The translations under genes and the position numbers were made by a program. Under the pieces are notes generated by a model. That model saw only the letters and a list, made by a program, of their open reading frames with translations. It searched no databases and was not told the origin of the DNA. 64,000 bases of DNA from NCBI RefSeq assembly GCF_031954365.1, contig NZ_JAUSVZ010000006.1; one strand, written 5' to 3'. Of this stretch, positions 1 through 8,879 are shown in pieces (the stretch's first letter is position 1; the number at the start of each line of letters is the position of its first letter). Origin of the DNA: Brevibacillus aydinogluensis. GTDB lineage: Bacteria > Bacillota > Bacilli > Brevibacillales > Brevibacillaceae.

Positions 1-223
1 CGGGGGAGTGCTGGTGCCCGCGAGCAGTGTCGGCATCTCCGAAGAATCCCACTACGTCATGGTGATCGAGGAGAACACGGTCAGGAAAACACCCGTCAAG
101 GTGGGCAATGTGTACGGCCCTCATTATGAAGTCCTGGAAGGGCTGAAGCCGGGCGATATGATCGTCAGTTCCGGACTCTCCTATGTGGCGGACGGTGAGG
201 TGGTGAAAGTGGCCGATGAGTAA
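1..223 (+). CDS. RND efflux periplasmic adaptor (membrane fusion protein), C-terminal fragment
   Basis: Only the last 70 or so codons are in the window; the reading frame is open to the left edge. The fragment contains the VxVG.xxG..YEVLEGLKPGDMIVSSG pattern typical of the C-terminal beta-barrel/membrane-proximal domain of HlyD/AcrA-family adaptors, which link an RND pump to the outside of the cell. Its stop codon overlaps the start of the RND transporter downstream by 8 bp, so the two are translationally coupled and almost certainly form one efflux system. In a Gram-positive cell the adaptor would be membrane anchored rather than periplasmic. Family call is firm; substrate is unknown. Confidence 0.85.
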   Translation, partial: GGVLVPASSVGISEESHYVMVIEENTVRKTPVKVGNVYGPHYEVLEGLKPGDMIVSSGLSYVADGEVVKVADE

Positions 224-3200
224 ACGCACTTATACTTCGACATTGCCGGCGCTGGCCGGGCTGCTGGCGCTCGTCTGCTGCCTGCTGACTGTCGGCGCCC
301 TTTCCAGGATGGATGTCGCGCTGTTTCCCGACCGCCCCCTGCCGGAGTACGTCATTGCCCTGGAGGCTCCCGGCATGTCGGCGGAAGCCGTGGACGAGTC
401 TGTGACCCGTCCCGTGGAGAATGCAGTCCGCGAACTGGACGCCGGGGTGCACATCAGCGCCGAATCCCGATCGGGAGGGGCGACGCTCACAGTCAAGACG
501 GCGGGACGGCCGCCCAGCTCCTACAAAGGCCGATTGGAGCAGAAACTGCAAGAGACGACAGCGCGGTTGCCGATAAGCGGATGGCGTCTCAGCCAGGCCA
601 ACCTGGCCGACAATCAGATCGGCCGTTATCTGCTGCACGGTGCGGACGTGCAGGCACTGGCCGACGCGGCCCGCTACGCGGTGCATGACAAACTGGCCTC
701 CATCCCGGGCGTAGCCCGCGTGGAGGTGGAGGACCACAGCGTCCGGGAAGAGGTGGAGCTGGTGTTTCGCCCCTCCATGCTGCTAACCTACGGCCTGACT
801 CCGGGGGATGTGCTGGGACAGCTGCGCGGCGTCGGCGCGGACGAGCAGGTGGGCGCTGTCGGAACCGGCGGTGAGCGGACCGCTTTCCAGTGGAAGGGCC
901 AACTGTCAGGCCCACAGGAGCTGGCCCAAAAGCTGATCGCCACGGAGAAGGGATACGTGCCGCTGAAAGAACTGGCCGAGGTGCGCGATTTGCGGGGGAG
1001 CAGAGGGGAAGAGGTGACACTCTATCGCGGCGAACCGGCGGTGGGGATCAGCGTCTTCGCGACGGAAGCGGCCCAGGTTCCCGCCATCCGGGCCAAAGTG
1101 GCGCAGGCCGTGGCTGAGTGGAACGAACAGGCAGCGGGCAGGTACACGCTGGATCTGGTGGAAGACCGGTCACAGGCGTTGACGGCGGCGCTGCGCGACA
1201 TCGGCTGGCTTGTGGCCGTGGCCGGGTTGGGGGCGGCAGTGATGCTTGGCGTATGGCTCCGCAGTGCGATGGCCGCCCTGCTGATGCTGTACGCGGCATG
1301 TCTGTCGCTGGGAGCGCTGTTGGGCGGCATGTGGCTGATTGGTGTGCCGCTGACGTTGACCTCGCTCGGCCCGACAGCCGTCTTTGCCCTGCTGTACGTC
1401 GGGGCGGCAGCGGCGTTGATCCATCGGCTGGCCGGAGCGGGGCAGCTGTCGCCGGTGCTCGGCCTGCGCGAGGCATGGTCTCTGCTGAAGCCGCTGCTGC
1501 TGGCTGTCGTCGTCTGTGCCGCCGGCTGGTGCGTGCTGATGGTGACCGACTTTGTCAAAGCAGCCGACCTGCCTCTTTTATATGACGCACTGCCGGTTCT
1601 TACGCTGGGGACGTTGACCATGCTTCTGGTGTACGGGTTTATCGTGCCGGTGCAGGCCGCTCAATGGCTGACCGGCGGCGCGGCCGCTGGACCGGCCGCA
1701 GAGCGGAAGCATTTGGCGGGCAGCCTGCTGGGCGGCAGGGTGGGCCGCTTCCTGAAGAACCGGTGGGAGCGCTCTGTCAACCAGGGCTTTCTGCCGTACG
1801 GGATTACCGTGGCCCTCTCGCTGTTGGCCGTCGTGCTGTTGGACGCCTTTGTCCTGACCGAACCGTACGGGGATATCGATGGACAGGAGAAGACGCTGTC
1901 GCTGGAGATGGTCAAGGGCAGCACGCTGGATGAGGCGATTCAAGCCGCCCGGGTGGCGGAAGAGCGTCTTTCCGGACTGGAAGAAGTGCGCGACCTGTAC
2001 ATGACAGCCAGTCGGGAGCGGCTTACCTTTCATCTGAAACTGATTGACAAGAGCCGCTGGACCCGGACGCCGACGGAACTGGAAAAAGAGCTGGACAAAC
2101 GACTTCGGGAGATCCCCGGCACCGATCCGTTTGCCGTCGTGCTTTCAGAGGACCAGAAGACGAGGTTGGAATTTTATGTAAAAGGGCCGTCCCTGCACAC
2201 AGTCCGGGAGATCGCCTCCCAGACGGTCGCCTACCTGCAGGAGCTGCGGTGGACGGACAAAGACGGGCGGGAGATCATCACCGACGAGCGCCTCGGCGAA
2301 GGCGATACGGGGACGTATATCGCCATTCGCCCCAGACCGGAGATGCTCGTCCGCTACCGCGTGACGGAGGAGGAGATCAAGCGGCAGTTGGCCACCTATC
2401 TTGGAAAGCAGCAGGCCGGAACCCTGTACGGAGGCAACGGGGCGGTACCGGTAACCGCCCGCTTTCCCGACAAGTGGATGGAGCATCCCGACCAGGTGAA
2501 ACAGATCCTGATTCGCACGCCGCAGGGAGCCGTCCGTCTGGGTGACCTGACGGAATGGACAATTGTCGATGAACCGCCCGTCTATCGCCGCGTGGACGGC
2601 ATGTACGTAATCAAATTGAGCAGTGCCGTTTCCATGCAGGATCGAATCAGGAGCTTGTCATATGTGATCCCTGACAACATGAAGGAGATATTCACGATTC
2701 CGGAAGGATACGAGATCCTCAATGCAAGCGAATGGGACAAGCTGGAAGAAGCGGAAGCAAACAAAAAGGATACGGCCGGACGGTTGCTGGCAGTAGCCGT
2801 GGCGGCGGCCGCAGTGCTTCTGTGCAGTCTGCTTCTTTACCGGCGGATGCGGCAAGGGATGGTGGCGCTCGCGCTGCTGCCCGTTTTGGCCGGAGGGGTG
2901 ACGGTCGGGCTGCTCTGGCTGGATCGGCCGCTCAACCTGATGGGCGTGTACGGCATCGCTGCCGTCTGTGCCGTGATGACACAGCAGGCGTTGATCCATC
3001 TGGACGAATTGTTCCGCGCGGACGCTGCTCCCTCCGTCCTCAAAGGGATTCGTGTCGGGACAGTCCGGGCGATCCGGCCGCTGGTGTGCGTTTTGGCGGC
3101 GACGGCTGCCGCCTGTCTGCCGCTGGCTGCCGGGTGGATGGAAGGCGCCGCCCTTCACGCCTCATTTGCTGTCGCGCTGTTGACGGGTCTGCTCCTGGCC

Positions 3201-3476
3201 GCCTACGCCGTTCTCGTCCTTGTGCCGGCGATGCAGCACGCCACTGAGCAGAGGTTGGCCAATCGCGCCGGATTGTCACTGGCGGAACTGCGCAGCCGGC
3301 TGCGTGCCTGGTGGGAAAATGAACAGGTCCGCCGCCGGGATGCGCGCATGCGACAACGGCAGGAAATAGTTCAAGTGGCAAAGGGGGAGGAGGCCGTCCC
3401 CGTACGGGACAGGCACGAGCTGACCGAGGAGGATTTTCAACCGCTGCCGGTGACGGCGCGCGACGCCCATTCGTGA
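216..3476 (+). CDS. Divergent RND-family efflux transporter (AcrB/SwrC-like)
   Basis: This 1086-residue protein has the RND layout: an N-terminal transmembrane helix, a large extracellular loop (about 35-320), a membrane block (about 325-490), a second helix and loop (about 535-840), and a second membrane block (about 850-1010). It starts with ATG inside the adaptor gene. It is odd: where RND pumps carry the TM4 Asp-Asp proton relay (GxxVDDAI), this protein reads YVGAAAALIHR near residues 395-407, and the TM10 counterpart near 912-932 reads VMTQQALIHLDE. The porter loops look intact. It may move substrate by another coupling, assist another pump, or be failing. The C-terminal 70 residues are highly charged and cytoplasmic. 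Confidence 0.85.
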   Translation: MSKRTYTSTLPALAGLLALVCCLLTVGALSRMDVALFPDRPLPEYVIALEAPGMSAEAVDESVTRPVENAVRELDAGVHISAESRSGGATLTVKTAGRPPSSYKGRLEQKLQETTARLPISGWRLSQANLADNQIGRYLLHGADVQALADAARYAVHDKLASIPGVARVEVEDHSVREEVELVFRPSMLLTYGLTPGDVLGQLRGVGADEQVGAVGTGGERTAFQWKGQLSGPQELAQKLIATEKGYVPLKELAEVRDLRGSRGEEVTLYRGEPAVGISVFATEAAQVPAIRAKVAQAVAEWNEQAAGRYTLDLVEDRSQALTAALRDIGWLVAVAGLGAAVMLGVWLRSAMAALLMLYAACLSLGALLGGMWLIGVPLTLTSLGPTAVFALLYVGAAAALIHRLAGAGQLSPVLGLREAWSLLKPLLLAVVVCAAGWCVLMVTDFVKAADLPLLYDALPVLTLGTLTMLLVYGFIVPVQAAQWLTGGAAAGPAAERKHLAGSLLGGRVGRFLKNRWERSVNQGFLPYGITVALSLLAVVLLDAFVLTEPYGDIDGQEKTLSLEMVKGSTLDEAIQAARVAEERLSGLEEVRDLYMTASRERLTFHLKLIDKSRWTRTPTELEKELDKRLREIPGTDPFAVVLSEDQKTRLEFYVKGPSLHTVREIASQTVAYLQELRWTDKDGREIITDERLGEGDTGTYIAIRPRPEMLVRYRVTEEEIKRQLATYLGKQQAGTLYGGNGAVPVTARFPDKWMEHPDQVKQILIRTPQGAVRLGDLTEWTIVDEPPVYRRVDGMYVIKLSSAVSMQDRIRSLSYVIPDNMKEIFTIPEGYEILNASEWDKLEEAEANKKDTAGRLLAVAVAAAAVLLCSLLLYRRMRQGMVALALLPVLAGGVTVGLLWLDRPLNLMGVYGIAAVCAVMTQQALIHLDELFRADAAPSVLKGIRVGTVRAIRPLVCVLAATAAACLPLAAGWMEGAALHASFAVALLTGLLLAAYAVLVLVPAMQHATEQRLANRAGLSLAELRSRLRAWWENEQVRRRDARMRQRQEIVQVAKGEEAVPVRDRHELTEEDFQPLPVTARDAHS

Positions 3477-3506
3477 CATTTTGCAGGCGTGCGACGGGCG
3501 GATTCC

Positions 3507-3515
3507 TGGTACAAT
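3507..3515 (+). promoter_or_regulatory. Extended -10 promoter for the VanZ-like gene
   Basis: TGG followed by TACAAT forms a TGn-extended -10 element 34 bp before the preferred GTG start at 3550. No good -35 lies at 16-18 bp; TTGCAG at 3481 is 23 bp away. A start here would exclude upstream ATG codons from the transcript, supporting the GTG start. Confidence 0.4.
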
Positions 3516-3549
3516 GAAAGCGGAACATTCCCGCGAAAGGAAGAAATGC

Positions 3550-4053
3550 GTGAAGACATTCATGCGGCTGTTGGACGTGCTGCTGCTGGTCGCCATATTG
3601 GCCGGCTTGTACGTTTCGTCGTCCCAGCCTTACTACAAACAAGACATGCGCGGAACCATTTCCCGCTTCATTGACGAACAAGCGGTGGGCGAACGTCTGA
3701 AGGACGTGTCGTTTCGCTACGGAAAACAGGAGATCAGCGTAGAGGCAAGCGGCATAGACGGGTTTATTGAATTTTTTCTCCGCAAAGGAACCCATTTTGC
3801 CACATTTGCCCTGCTCGCCCTGATCGGGTACCGCGTGCTGCGCCGCTTCGCACCGTTTGCGGTCGCACTGCCGTGGAGCGCATTTTTGGCGCTGGCGGTG
3901 GCAGTGCTGGACGAGTGGCATCAAACCTTTACCCCGGACAGGACGGGACAGGTGGCTGACGTGGTGCTGGATGCCAGCGGCGCGTGCACGATGCTGCTGC
4001 TGATCGTGCTTGCGCGGGCGTGGCCCGGACAAAAACGGCGTGATAAAAGATGA
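3550..4053 (+). CDS. VanZ-like family membrane protein
   Basis: The 167-residue product has an N-terminal transmembrane helix, a soluble stretch (about 30-75) and three or four further helices. The core pattern of the VanZ-like family is visible: a K-G-T-H-F-x-x-F motif at the start of the second helix and D-E-W-H-Q-x-F-T-P-x-R-T-G-Q-V-x-D-V near residues 118-137. The family is named after the teicoplanin-resistance protein VanZ, but most members have no known function. I chose GTG 3550 because AGGAAG sits 7-8 bp upstream and the likely -10 box is at 3510. It stands alone between the RND operon and the S1-domain gene. Confidence 0.75.
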   Translation: MKTFMRLLDVLLLVAILAGLYVSSSQPYYKQDMRGTISRFIDEQAVGERLKDVSFRYGKQEISVEASGIDGFIEFFLRKGTHFATFALLALIGYRVLRRFAPFAVALPWSAFLALAVAVLDEWHQTFTPDRTGQVADVVLDASGACTMLLLIVLARAWPGQKRRDKR

Positions 4054-4190
4054 GCAGCTCATCCATCCTAATACAGGGGGATCGGACACGCACCCAGGTG
4101 TCCTTCCCTGCATCTTTTTCCATCGTTTTTCACCTCTGCCGGCCGGTGTGCTTCGGCAAAAGATTAGGCTTTTCAGTATTTGAATTTCTC

Positions 4191-4199
4191 TGTTATACT
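4191..4199 (+). promoter_or_regulatory. Extended -10 promoter for the S1-domain gene
   Basis: TGT followed by TATACT is a TGn-extended -10 element about 70 bp before the ATG of the S1-domain gene. The -35 region is poor. An AAAGGAG ribosome binding site follows at 4251. Confidence 0.4.
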
Positions 4200-4267
4200 T
4201 ATGAAATGAGGCTTCTGGTAGAGGTTCTCTTACATTTTTGGGAAATGATAAAAGGAGTGCAAACTGA

Positions 4268-4681
4268 ATGGCAGTACAAGTGGGAAGCATCATCGAGGGA
4301 AAAGTGACAGCGATTAAACCGTTTGGGATGTTCGTAGCAGTCAGCGAAACCGAGCAGGGGCTGGTCCACATTTCCCAAGTAGCAAACGGTTTTGTTAAGG
4401 ACATTAACGATCACTTTTCCGTGGGAGATCAGGTGAAGGTAAAAGTACTCTCCATTGATGATGCAGGCAAAATCTCGCTTTCGGTTCGCGCTGCACTGCC
4501 TGCGCCGGAGCGCAGCGAACGCGACGAGCGCCGTGGCGGTGGCTATCGCGGAGGAGACCGCGGAGGAAACGCAAGACGTGACAGCTCTGCTTCCTTCGAG
4601 GACAAACTGAAGCGTTGGCTGAAGCACAGCGAAGAGAACCTTGCTACCATCAACAAAAAGAACGCAAAACGCGGCTATTAA
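4268..4681 (+). CDS. yugI: S1 RNA-binding domain protein, YugI/general stress protein 13 type
   Basis: A 137-residue protein with a single S1 (OB-fold) domain at residues 1-75: VGSIIEGKVTAIKPFGMFV, then the GLVHISQV strand and the GKISLSVR end. A basic Arg/Gly-rich linker (about 84-108, GGGYRGGDRGGNARR) and a helical tail follow, as in YugI of Bacillus subtilis, which binds ribosomes/RNA. The role is therefore probably RNA binding on the translation machinery. It is monocistronic: its own extended -10 promoter lies upstream and a strong intrinsic terminator follows at 4709. Ribosome binding site AAAGGAG lies 10 bp before ATG. Confidence 0.85.
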   Translation: MAVQVGSIIEGKVTAIKPFGMFVAVSETEQGLVHISQVANGFVKDINDHFSVGDQVKVKVLSIDDAGKISLSVRAALPAPERSERDERRGGGYRGGDRGGNARRDSSASFEDKLKRWLKHSEENLATINKKNAKRGY

Positions 4682-4708
4682 GCCTTGTTGATACTGGTTT
4701 GACATATC

Positions 4709-4746
4709 GGGAAGAAGGACCGGTTACCGTCCCTTCTTCCCTTTTT
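4709..4746 (+). terminator. Intrinsic terminator after the S1-domain gene
   Basis: GGGAAGAAGGAC pairs with GTCCCTTCTTCCC (one bulged C) around an 8-nt loop, followed directly by TTTTT. Confidence 0.85.
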
Positions 4747-4828
4747 GCATTTTCGCCATGCCCATCCAGGCGTAGGAGGCAAAACGGGGCATCTTAATGC
4801 AAGACGAAGGAGACGAGGAGGAGTCCGT

Positions 4829-5638
4829 GTGCAAACAGGAGGCAACATGGCGTGCGCGCCGTTCCTGGAGCTGAAGCCCGAACTGCCGGTCCAACCGGGC
4901 GTCCGGCTGTACACCGTCACCTATCTCAGCCAGGGATTGCGCGTCAAAGCGCTTCTGGCTGTTCCTGATGCAGAAGCGGCGGAACTTCCGGCGCTGCTCT
5001 ACTGCCGCGGCGGCATCAAGGGCGTCGGGAAGGTGAGGCCTGAGCGGATCAGCCAATTGGCGTCGTTTGGATACGTGGTGCTGGCTCCGCACTACCGCGG
5101 AAACGAAGGAGGCGAGGGACGGGACGAGTTCGGCGGCGAGGACCGGCACGATGTGTTCGCCGCCTACGAGCTGCTGCGGGCGATGCCGGGCGTGGATCGG
5201 ACGCGGATCAGCGTCTACGGGTTTTCCCGCGGCGGGATCATGTCGCTCTTGGCAGCGATCGAGTGTCCCGGGATTCGCGCGGCGGTGGTGTGGGGAGGGG
5301 TCAGCGACCTGTTTCTCACCTACGAGGAGCGAGTTGACCTGCGGCGCATGCTTCGCCGCGTCGTCGGCCACCCGCGCAAGCAGCCGGAGGCGTACCGCTG
5401 GCGGTCGCCCGTCTACCGGGCGGCGGAGATTGCCTGCCCCGTGCTGATCATCCACGGGACAGAAGACCAAAACGTGGGAGTGGAGCACGCCATTCGCCTG
5501 GCGGACGCGTTGCAGCGGTGCGGCAAACCCTGTGAGCTGTGGCTGGTGGACGGAGCCAGCCACCTGTTCCAGGGAGAGCGGATGGAGACGTACACCCGGC
5601 GGATGTTTGCCTGGCTGGACAGCGTTGCCCGGGATTAA
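4829..5638 (+). CDS. Alpha/beta hydrolase, prolyl-oligopeptidase/dienelactone hydrolase-like
   Basis: The 269-residue product is a serine hydrolase of the alpha/beta fold. The nucleophile elbow is G-F-S-R-G-G (about residues 135-140), the acid is in the H-G-T-E-D-Q loop (about 210-215) and the histidine in the G-A-S-H-L-F motif near 242-247. The HYRGNEGGEGRDEFGGED stretch before the elbow resembles the lid-flanking loop of S9-type acyl-peptidases. No signal peptide is seen, so it is cytoplasmic. The start is either GTG 4829 (AGGAGG 5 bp upstream) or ATG 4847 (AGGAGG only 4 bp upstream). Its stop codon overlaps the stop of the convergent kinase gene. The substrate cannot be told. Confidence 0.75.
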   Translation: MQTGGNMACAPFLELKPELPVQPGVRLYTVTYLSQGLRVKALLAVPDAEAAELPALLYCRGGIKGVGKVRPERISQLASFGYVVLAPHYRGNEGGEGRDEFGGEDRHDVFAAYELLRAMPGVDRTRISVYGFSRGGIMSLLAAIECPGIRAAVVWGGVSDLFLTYEERVDLRRMLRRVVGHPRKQPEAYRWRSPVYRAAEIACPVLIIHGTEDQNVGVEHAIRLADALQRCGKPCELWLVDGASHLFQGERMETYTRRMFAWLDSVARD

Positions 5639-7470
5639 GCGCTGCCCTCGAGGGCGCGCGGCTGGATCGGGAGGGAAATGACGATTTCCGTGCCTTCTCC
5701 CACTTTGCTGAAGATGCGCATGTCTCCGCCGTGGTTTTCCACCATGCGCCGGGTGATCGGCAGACCCAGTCCGGTGCCGTCTTCCTTGAGCGAGAAAAAC
5801 GGGTCGAATATCCGGTTCAGATGCTCTGGCGGGATGCCTTCGCCGGTGTCGCGGATGTGGATGTTCACATAATTCTCGTCCACCCGGTTTTCCACGGTGA
5901 GGACGCCGCCCTGCCGCATCGCTTCGATGCTGTTTTTCATCAGGTTGAGCAAAATCTGTTTCAGCTGTTCCACGTCCACCGGCATGCGTGTCTCCTTGTC
6001 GCAGAGGTCGACGATTTCGATGCCGTGCAGCGTCGCTTCCGCCTTGATCAGCGGAAGAATTGAGTCCAGCACCTGGGCCAGCGCCACTTCCCGGTAGTTG
6101 GGCTGTGACGGCTTGGAGAGCATCAGCAGTTCCGTCACGATTTTGTTGACCCGCTCGATCTCCTGCAGGATGAGCGGCAGGTAGTGGCGGTCGCGCTCCT
6201 CGTCGGGGAGGCGCTGCTGGAGCAGTTGAATAAAGCCGTAGATGACGGTCAACGGGTTGCGGATTTCGTGGGCGGCACCGGCTGCCAACTGGCCGACCAT
6301 GGCCAGCTTTTCCGACTGGTGCAGGTACGCCTGCACCTTTTCCTGTTCCGTGATGTCGGTAAAGGTGACCATCCACCCTGCCTCCCGGTTGTGCTGGTTT
6401 CGCAGCGGCACGTAGGAGACCAGCGCGGTGAACGAACTGCCATCCTGCTTGTACAGGGTGATCTTCCGGTTTTCAAACCACGGCGCCTCGTCCGTATCCG
6501 GCGATTGTTCCCAGACGGAGGGATCGTCGGTCTGCGGAAAGTAGTTCTTGTCCAGCTGTACCAGTTCGTTCGCCTTTTGATTGATGTGCACCCAGGCAGA
6601 GTGATAGTGGCGAGTGATGACCCCGACCGGCAGCGAGTTCAGGATCTGCTCGCGCACGTTTTTCTCCTCTTCCAGTACCAGGCGGCGGGCTTCATCCTGC
6701 TGAAACAGGCGGGCGATGTTTCTCGACATCCGGTTGAACTCCTGGGCCAGCTCGTAAAACTCATCCCGGGTGCTGTAGATGATCTGCTGCCCGAACGTGC
6801 CTTTGGACACTTTGCGCACCTGCTGGATCAGCGATTGGATCGGCCGGAGCAGCTCCTTGCGGAAGTAGAACGTACAGAACAGTCCAAACAGAATGGCGGC
6901 CACGGAGACTGAATAGGTGAGGATGAGGGAGACTTTCAGGCTCTCGTTGGTCCGCTGAAACTCCTTGTTCGTCTGGAATTCCAGCCGGTTGAGCGAAAAG
7001 GTGAGCTGCTTTTCCAACTTGTCGATGTGCGGCTGCACTTCCTGGGTGAGGACGTAGCTGACCGCCTCCACGTTGTTGGCTTTCAGCAACGGGTTGATTT
7101 TGTTCAAGAACAGAAAATCCAGTTCACTAATAGATTCAATGATGGCAAACAAGTCGCTGTTGGTGTCTGTCTTGGGGATGGATTCGAAGCGCGACGTGTC
7201 AATCAGGTTGGTGTAGTACTCGTCCAGATAGGACGGCTCTCGGGTGATGGTGTACATTTTCAGCGCATACGTTTTCATGTACATCTGGTTTTTGATGTCA
7301 AGCAGGCTGCTCGCCTGCGGCAGCACGTTTTGCGTCAGGTGTGTCTCGTCCGTGGTGACTTTGGTCATCTGGTAGCTGAACAACGTTGTGACACAGCCGA
7401 TCAGAAGCATCATGACAAGGTAACTGAGCATCATTTTTTTCTGAAACCCTAAGTTTCGAAACGGAGACAT
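5635..7470 (-). CDS. Membrane sensor histidine kinase with HAMP and PAS domains
   Basis: The 611-residue kinase has two transmembrane helices (about 12-32 and 178-200) flanking a helical extracellular sensor, then HAMP (about 200-255), PAS (about 275-375, N-S-L-P-V-G-V-I), HisKA with H-E-I-R-N-P-L-T, an N box (N-L-M-K-N-S-I-E-A-M) and G boxes (D-T-G-E-G-I-P, G-T-G-L-G-L-P). The build resembles sporulation-type kinases of Bacillales. No response regulator gene is adjacent, so it probably feeds an unlinked regulator, perhaps Spo0F. ATG 7470 follows GGAGG by 9 bp; it lies 16 bp after the Med-like gene, so the two form an operon. Confidence 0.9.
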   Translation of the reverse strand: MSPFRNLGFQKKMMLSYLVMMLLIGCVTTLFSYQMTKVTTDETHLTQNVLPQASSLLDIKNQMYMKTYALKMYTITREPSYLDEYYTNLIDTSRFESIPKTDTNSDLFAIIESISELDFLFLNKINPLLKANNVEAVSYVLTQEVQPHIDKLEKQLTFSLNRLEFQTNKEFQRTNESLKVSLILTYSVSVAAILFGLFCTFYFRKELLRPIQSLIQQVRKVSKGTFGQQIIYSTRDEFYELAQEFNRMSRNIARLFQQDEARRLVLEEEKNVREQILNSLPVGVITRHYHSAWVHINQKANELVQLDKNYFPQTDDPSVWEQSPDTDEAPWFENRKITLYKQDGSSFTALVSYVPLRNQHNREAGWMVTFTDITEQEKVQAYLHQSEKLAMVGQLAAGAAHEIRNPLTVIYGFIQLLQQRLPDEERDRHYLPLILQEIERVNKIVTELLMLSKPSQPNYREVALAQVLDSILPLIKAEATLHGIEIVDLCDKETRMPVDVEQLKQILLNLMKNSIEAMRQGGVLTVENRVDENYVNIHIRDTGEGIPPEHLNRIFDPFFSLKEDGTGLGLPITRRMVENHGGDMRIFSKVGEGTEIVISLPIQPRALEGSA

Positions 7471-7486
7471 GTAGATAATCCTCCAC

Positions 7487-8485
7487 CTATTGCTGGCGAT
7501 GATGAGTAAGGCGTTCAAATTCCTGCTGCATTTCGGCGCGTACCTCCGGCGGCACCATCGGGCCAAACGTGCTTAACCGATTTACGCCCTCGGCCAGACC
7601 GTAGGTGACCGTACCGGAAGGAAGCGTGCCGGCGGTGTACTGGGCCATCAGGGTTCGGTAGCACTGCCGGACGTCCTGAATCAACGAGGCGAGCACGTGG
7701 TTGGGGGCGATGTAGCGCTGGTCGGCAATGTAGCCAATGGCGTAGATGTTGGCCCGCTGCGCTTCCGTGATGACCGCCAGATTGTAGCTGTCGCCGGTCG
7801 TGTAGATCACGTCCACACCTTTGGCAATCATGCTTTTGGCGGCCCGGGTGGCACCCTCCACGTCGTTGAAATCAGGCACTTTCTCGACGATTAGCTGCGT
7901 GCGCGAATTTGTGTTTCTGACCCCCTCCTGGAAACCTTCCAACTGCTTGTACTCGGTCGGTTTGTCCGTCAGGATATAGCCGACTTTGCGGGTCTTGGAC
8001 ATGGTGGCGGCCAGTTTCCCGACGAGATAGCCGGCCGGTTTCATATCGTAGCAGATGGTCGTCTGGTTGGGGTGGACCGCTTCCCCGTTAAAGGAGATGA
8101 AACGCGTCTCCGGGTAGAGGGGAGCGATCTGGGTGAACGGCTCGGAAAAAATGACACCGTGACCGAAGATCAGATCATAGCCGTTGGAGGCGTACTGCTG
8201 CGTCACGGCGGTAATCTGTTCCGGCTTCAGATTGCTGGCGACTTCCAGGGAAAACCCGTACGTTTTCTTCAATTCCGTCAGGCTCTCCAGCGCACTGCTG
8301 TTCCAACCCTGGTCGTACGTGGGCCCTTCCAAAAGGAGCGCCACCCGCAGCTTGTGCTTGGCATTCCCAGTTTGGTTGAACTGCTGCAGGTGTGTCATGC
8401 TGGTCATAAACTGGCTGGTGATCAACAGGAGCAGGGCGATGACCAGACCCACGAACAGGGCGGAAAACGGCTGCAGTTTGGGCAT
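7487..8485 (-). CDS. Med-like BMP-family (PnrA fold) substrate-binding protein, membrane anchored
   Basis: The 332-residue product has one N-terminal transmembrane segment (about 7-27, no lipobox Cys) followed by a BMP/PnrA-type binding domain: Y-D-Q-G-W-N near 61, G-Y-D-L-I-F-G-H-G near 103, G-V-D-V-I-Y-T-T-G-D-S-Y-N and Y-A-I-G-Y-I-A-D-Q in the C-terminal half. It most resembles Bacillus subtilis Med, a positive regulator of competence, rather than an ABC-transporter lipoprotein, and no permease or ATPase genes are near. It precedes the sensor kinase in one operon and may present a ligand to it. ATG 8485 is preceded by AGGGAGGA at good spacing; an ATG 24 bp upstream overlaps that site and is less likely. 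Confidence 0.75.
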   Translation of the reverse strand: MPKLQPFSALFVGLVIALLLLITSQFMTSMTHLQQFNQTGNAKHKLRVALLLEGPTYDQGWNSSALESLTELKKTYGFSLEVASNLKPEQITAVTQQYASNGYDLIFGHGVIFSEPFTQIAPLYPETRFISFNGEAVHPNQTTICYDMKPAGYLVGKLAATMSKTRKVGYILTDKPTEYKQLEGFQEGVRNTNSRTQLIVEKVPDFNDVEGATRAAKSMIAKGVDVIYTTGDSYNLAVITEAQRANIYAIGYIADQRYIAPNHVLASLIQDVRQCYRTLMAQYTAGTLPSGTVTYGLAEGVNRLSTFGPMVPPEVRAEMQQEFERLTHHRQQ

Positions 8486-8714
8486 GACTCGATCCTCCCT
8501 AAAAAACAAACGTAATTGAACACACTTCTACAACATAGGCCAAAAATCCTCCGTTTGGAAAAAAAGAGAAGGGACGGAGCAAAATGGTGCAGGTGTGGCG
8601 ATGCGCATGTCCTGCCGGGTAAAACATGCGGCGGGGAATGGGGCGCGGCCGCTCGGGGAACGATAACGGGGAGCGCCGATGACACCGGCAATACGTTGGG
8701 CAAAGGAGGATATC

Positions 8715-8879
8715 ATGGAAAAGGAGATTGTGGAAATTCCCCAGGTGGACATCCCGGACGAGTTCACGCAGGTGGAAATACCGGAGATCGGCGAGACGAC
8801 GCCCCATCCGAAACCGGACAGCCCGTTGGCCACTGCGGGAGAGGCGGAACAGCCGATCGGTTTTACCACCGGTCGATAA
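8715..8879 (+). CDS. Small acidic protein, 54 aa, unknown
   Basis: I do not recognise this protein. It starts at ATG with AAAGGAGGA 5 bp upstream, one of the best ribosome binding sites in the area. The product is very acidic, with two similar segments (V-E-I-P-Q-V-D-I-P and V-E-I-P-E-I-G-E) and a Pro-rich middle. There is no signal peptide or membrane helix, so a disordered cytoplasmic protein is likely. It lies between the divergent Med-like gene and the CheY-like gene, 113 bp upstream of the latter. The strong ribosome binding site is the main reason to call it real. Confidence 0.5.
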   Translation: MEKEIVEIPQVDIPDEFTQVEIPEIGETTPHPKPDSPLATAGEAEQPIGFTTGR

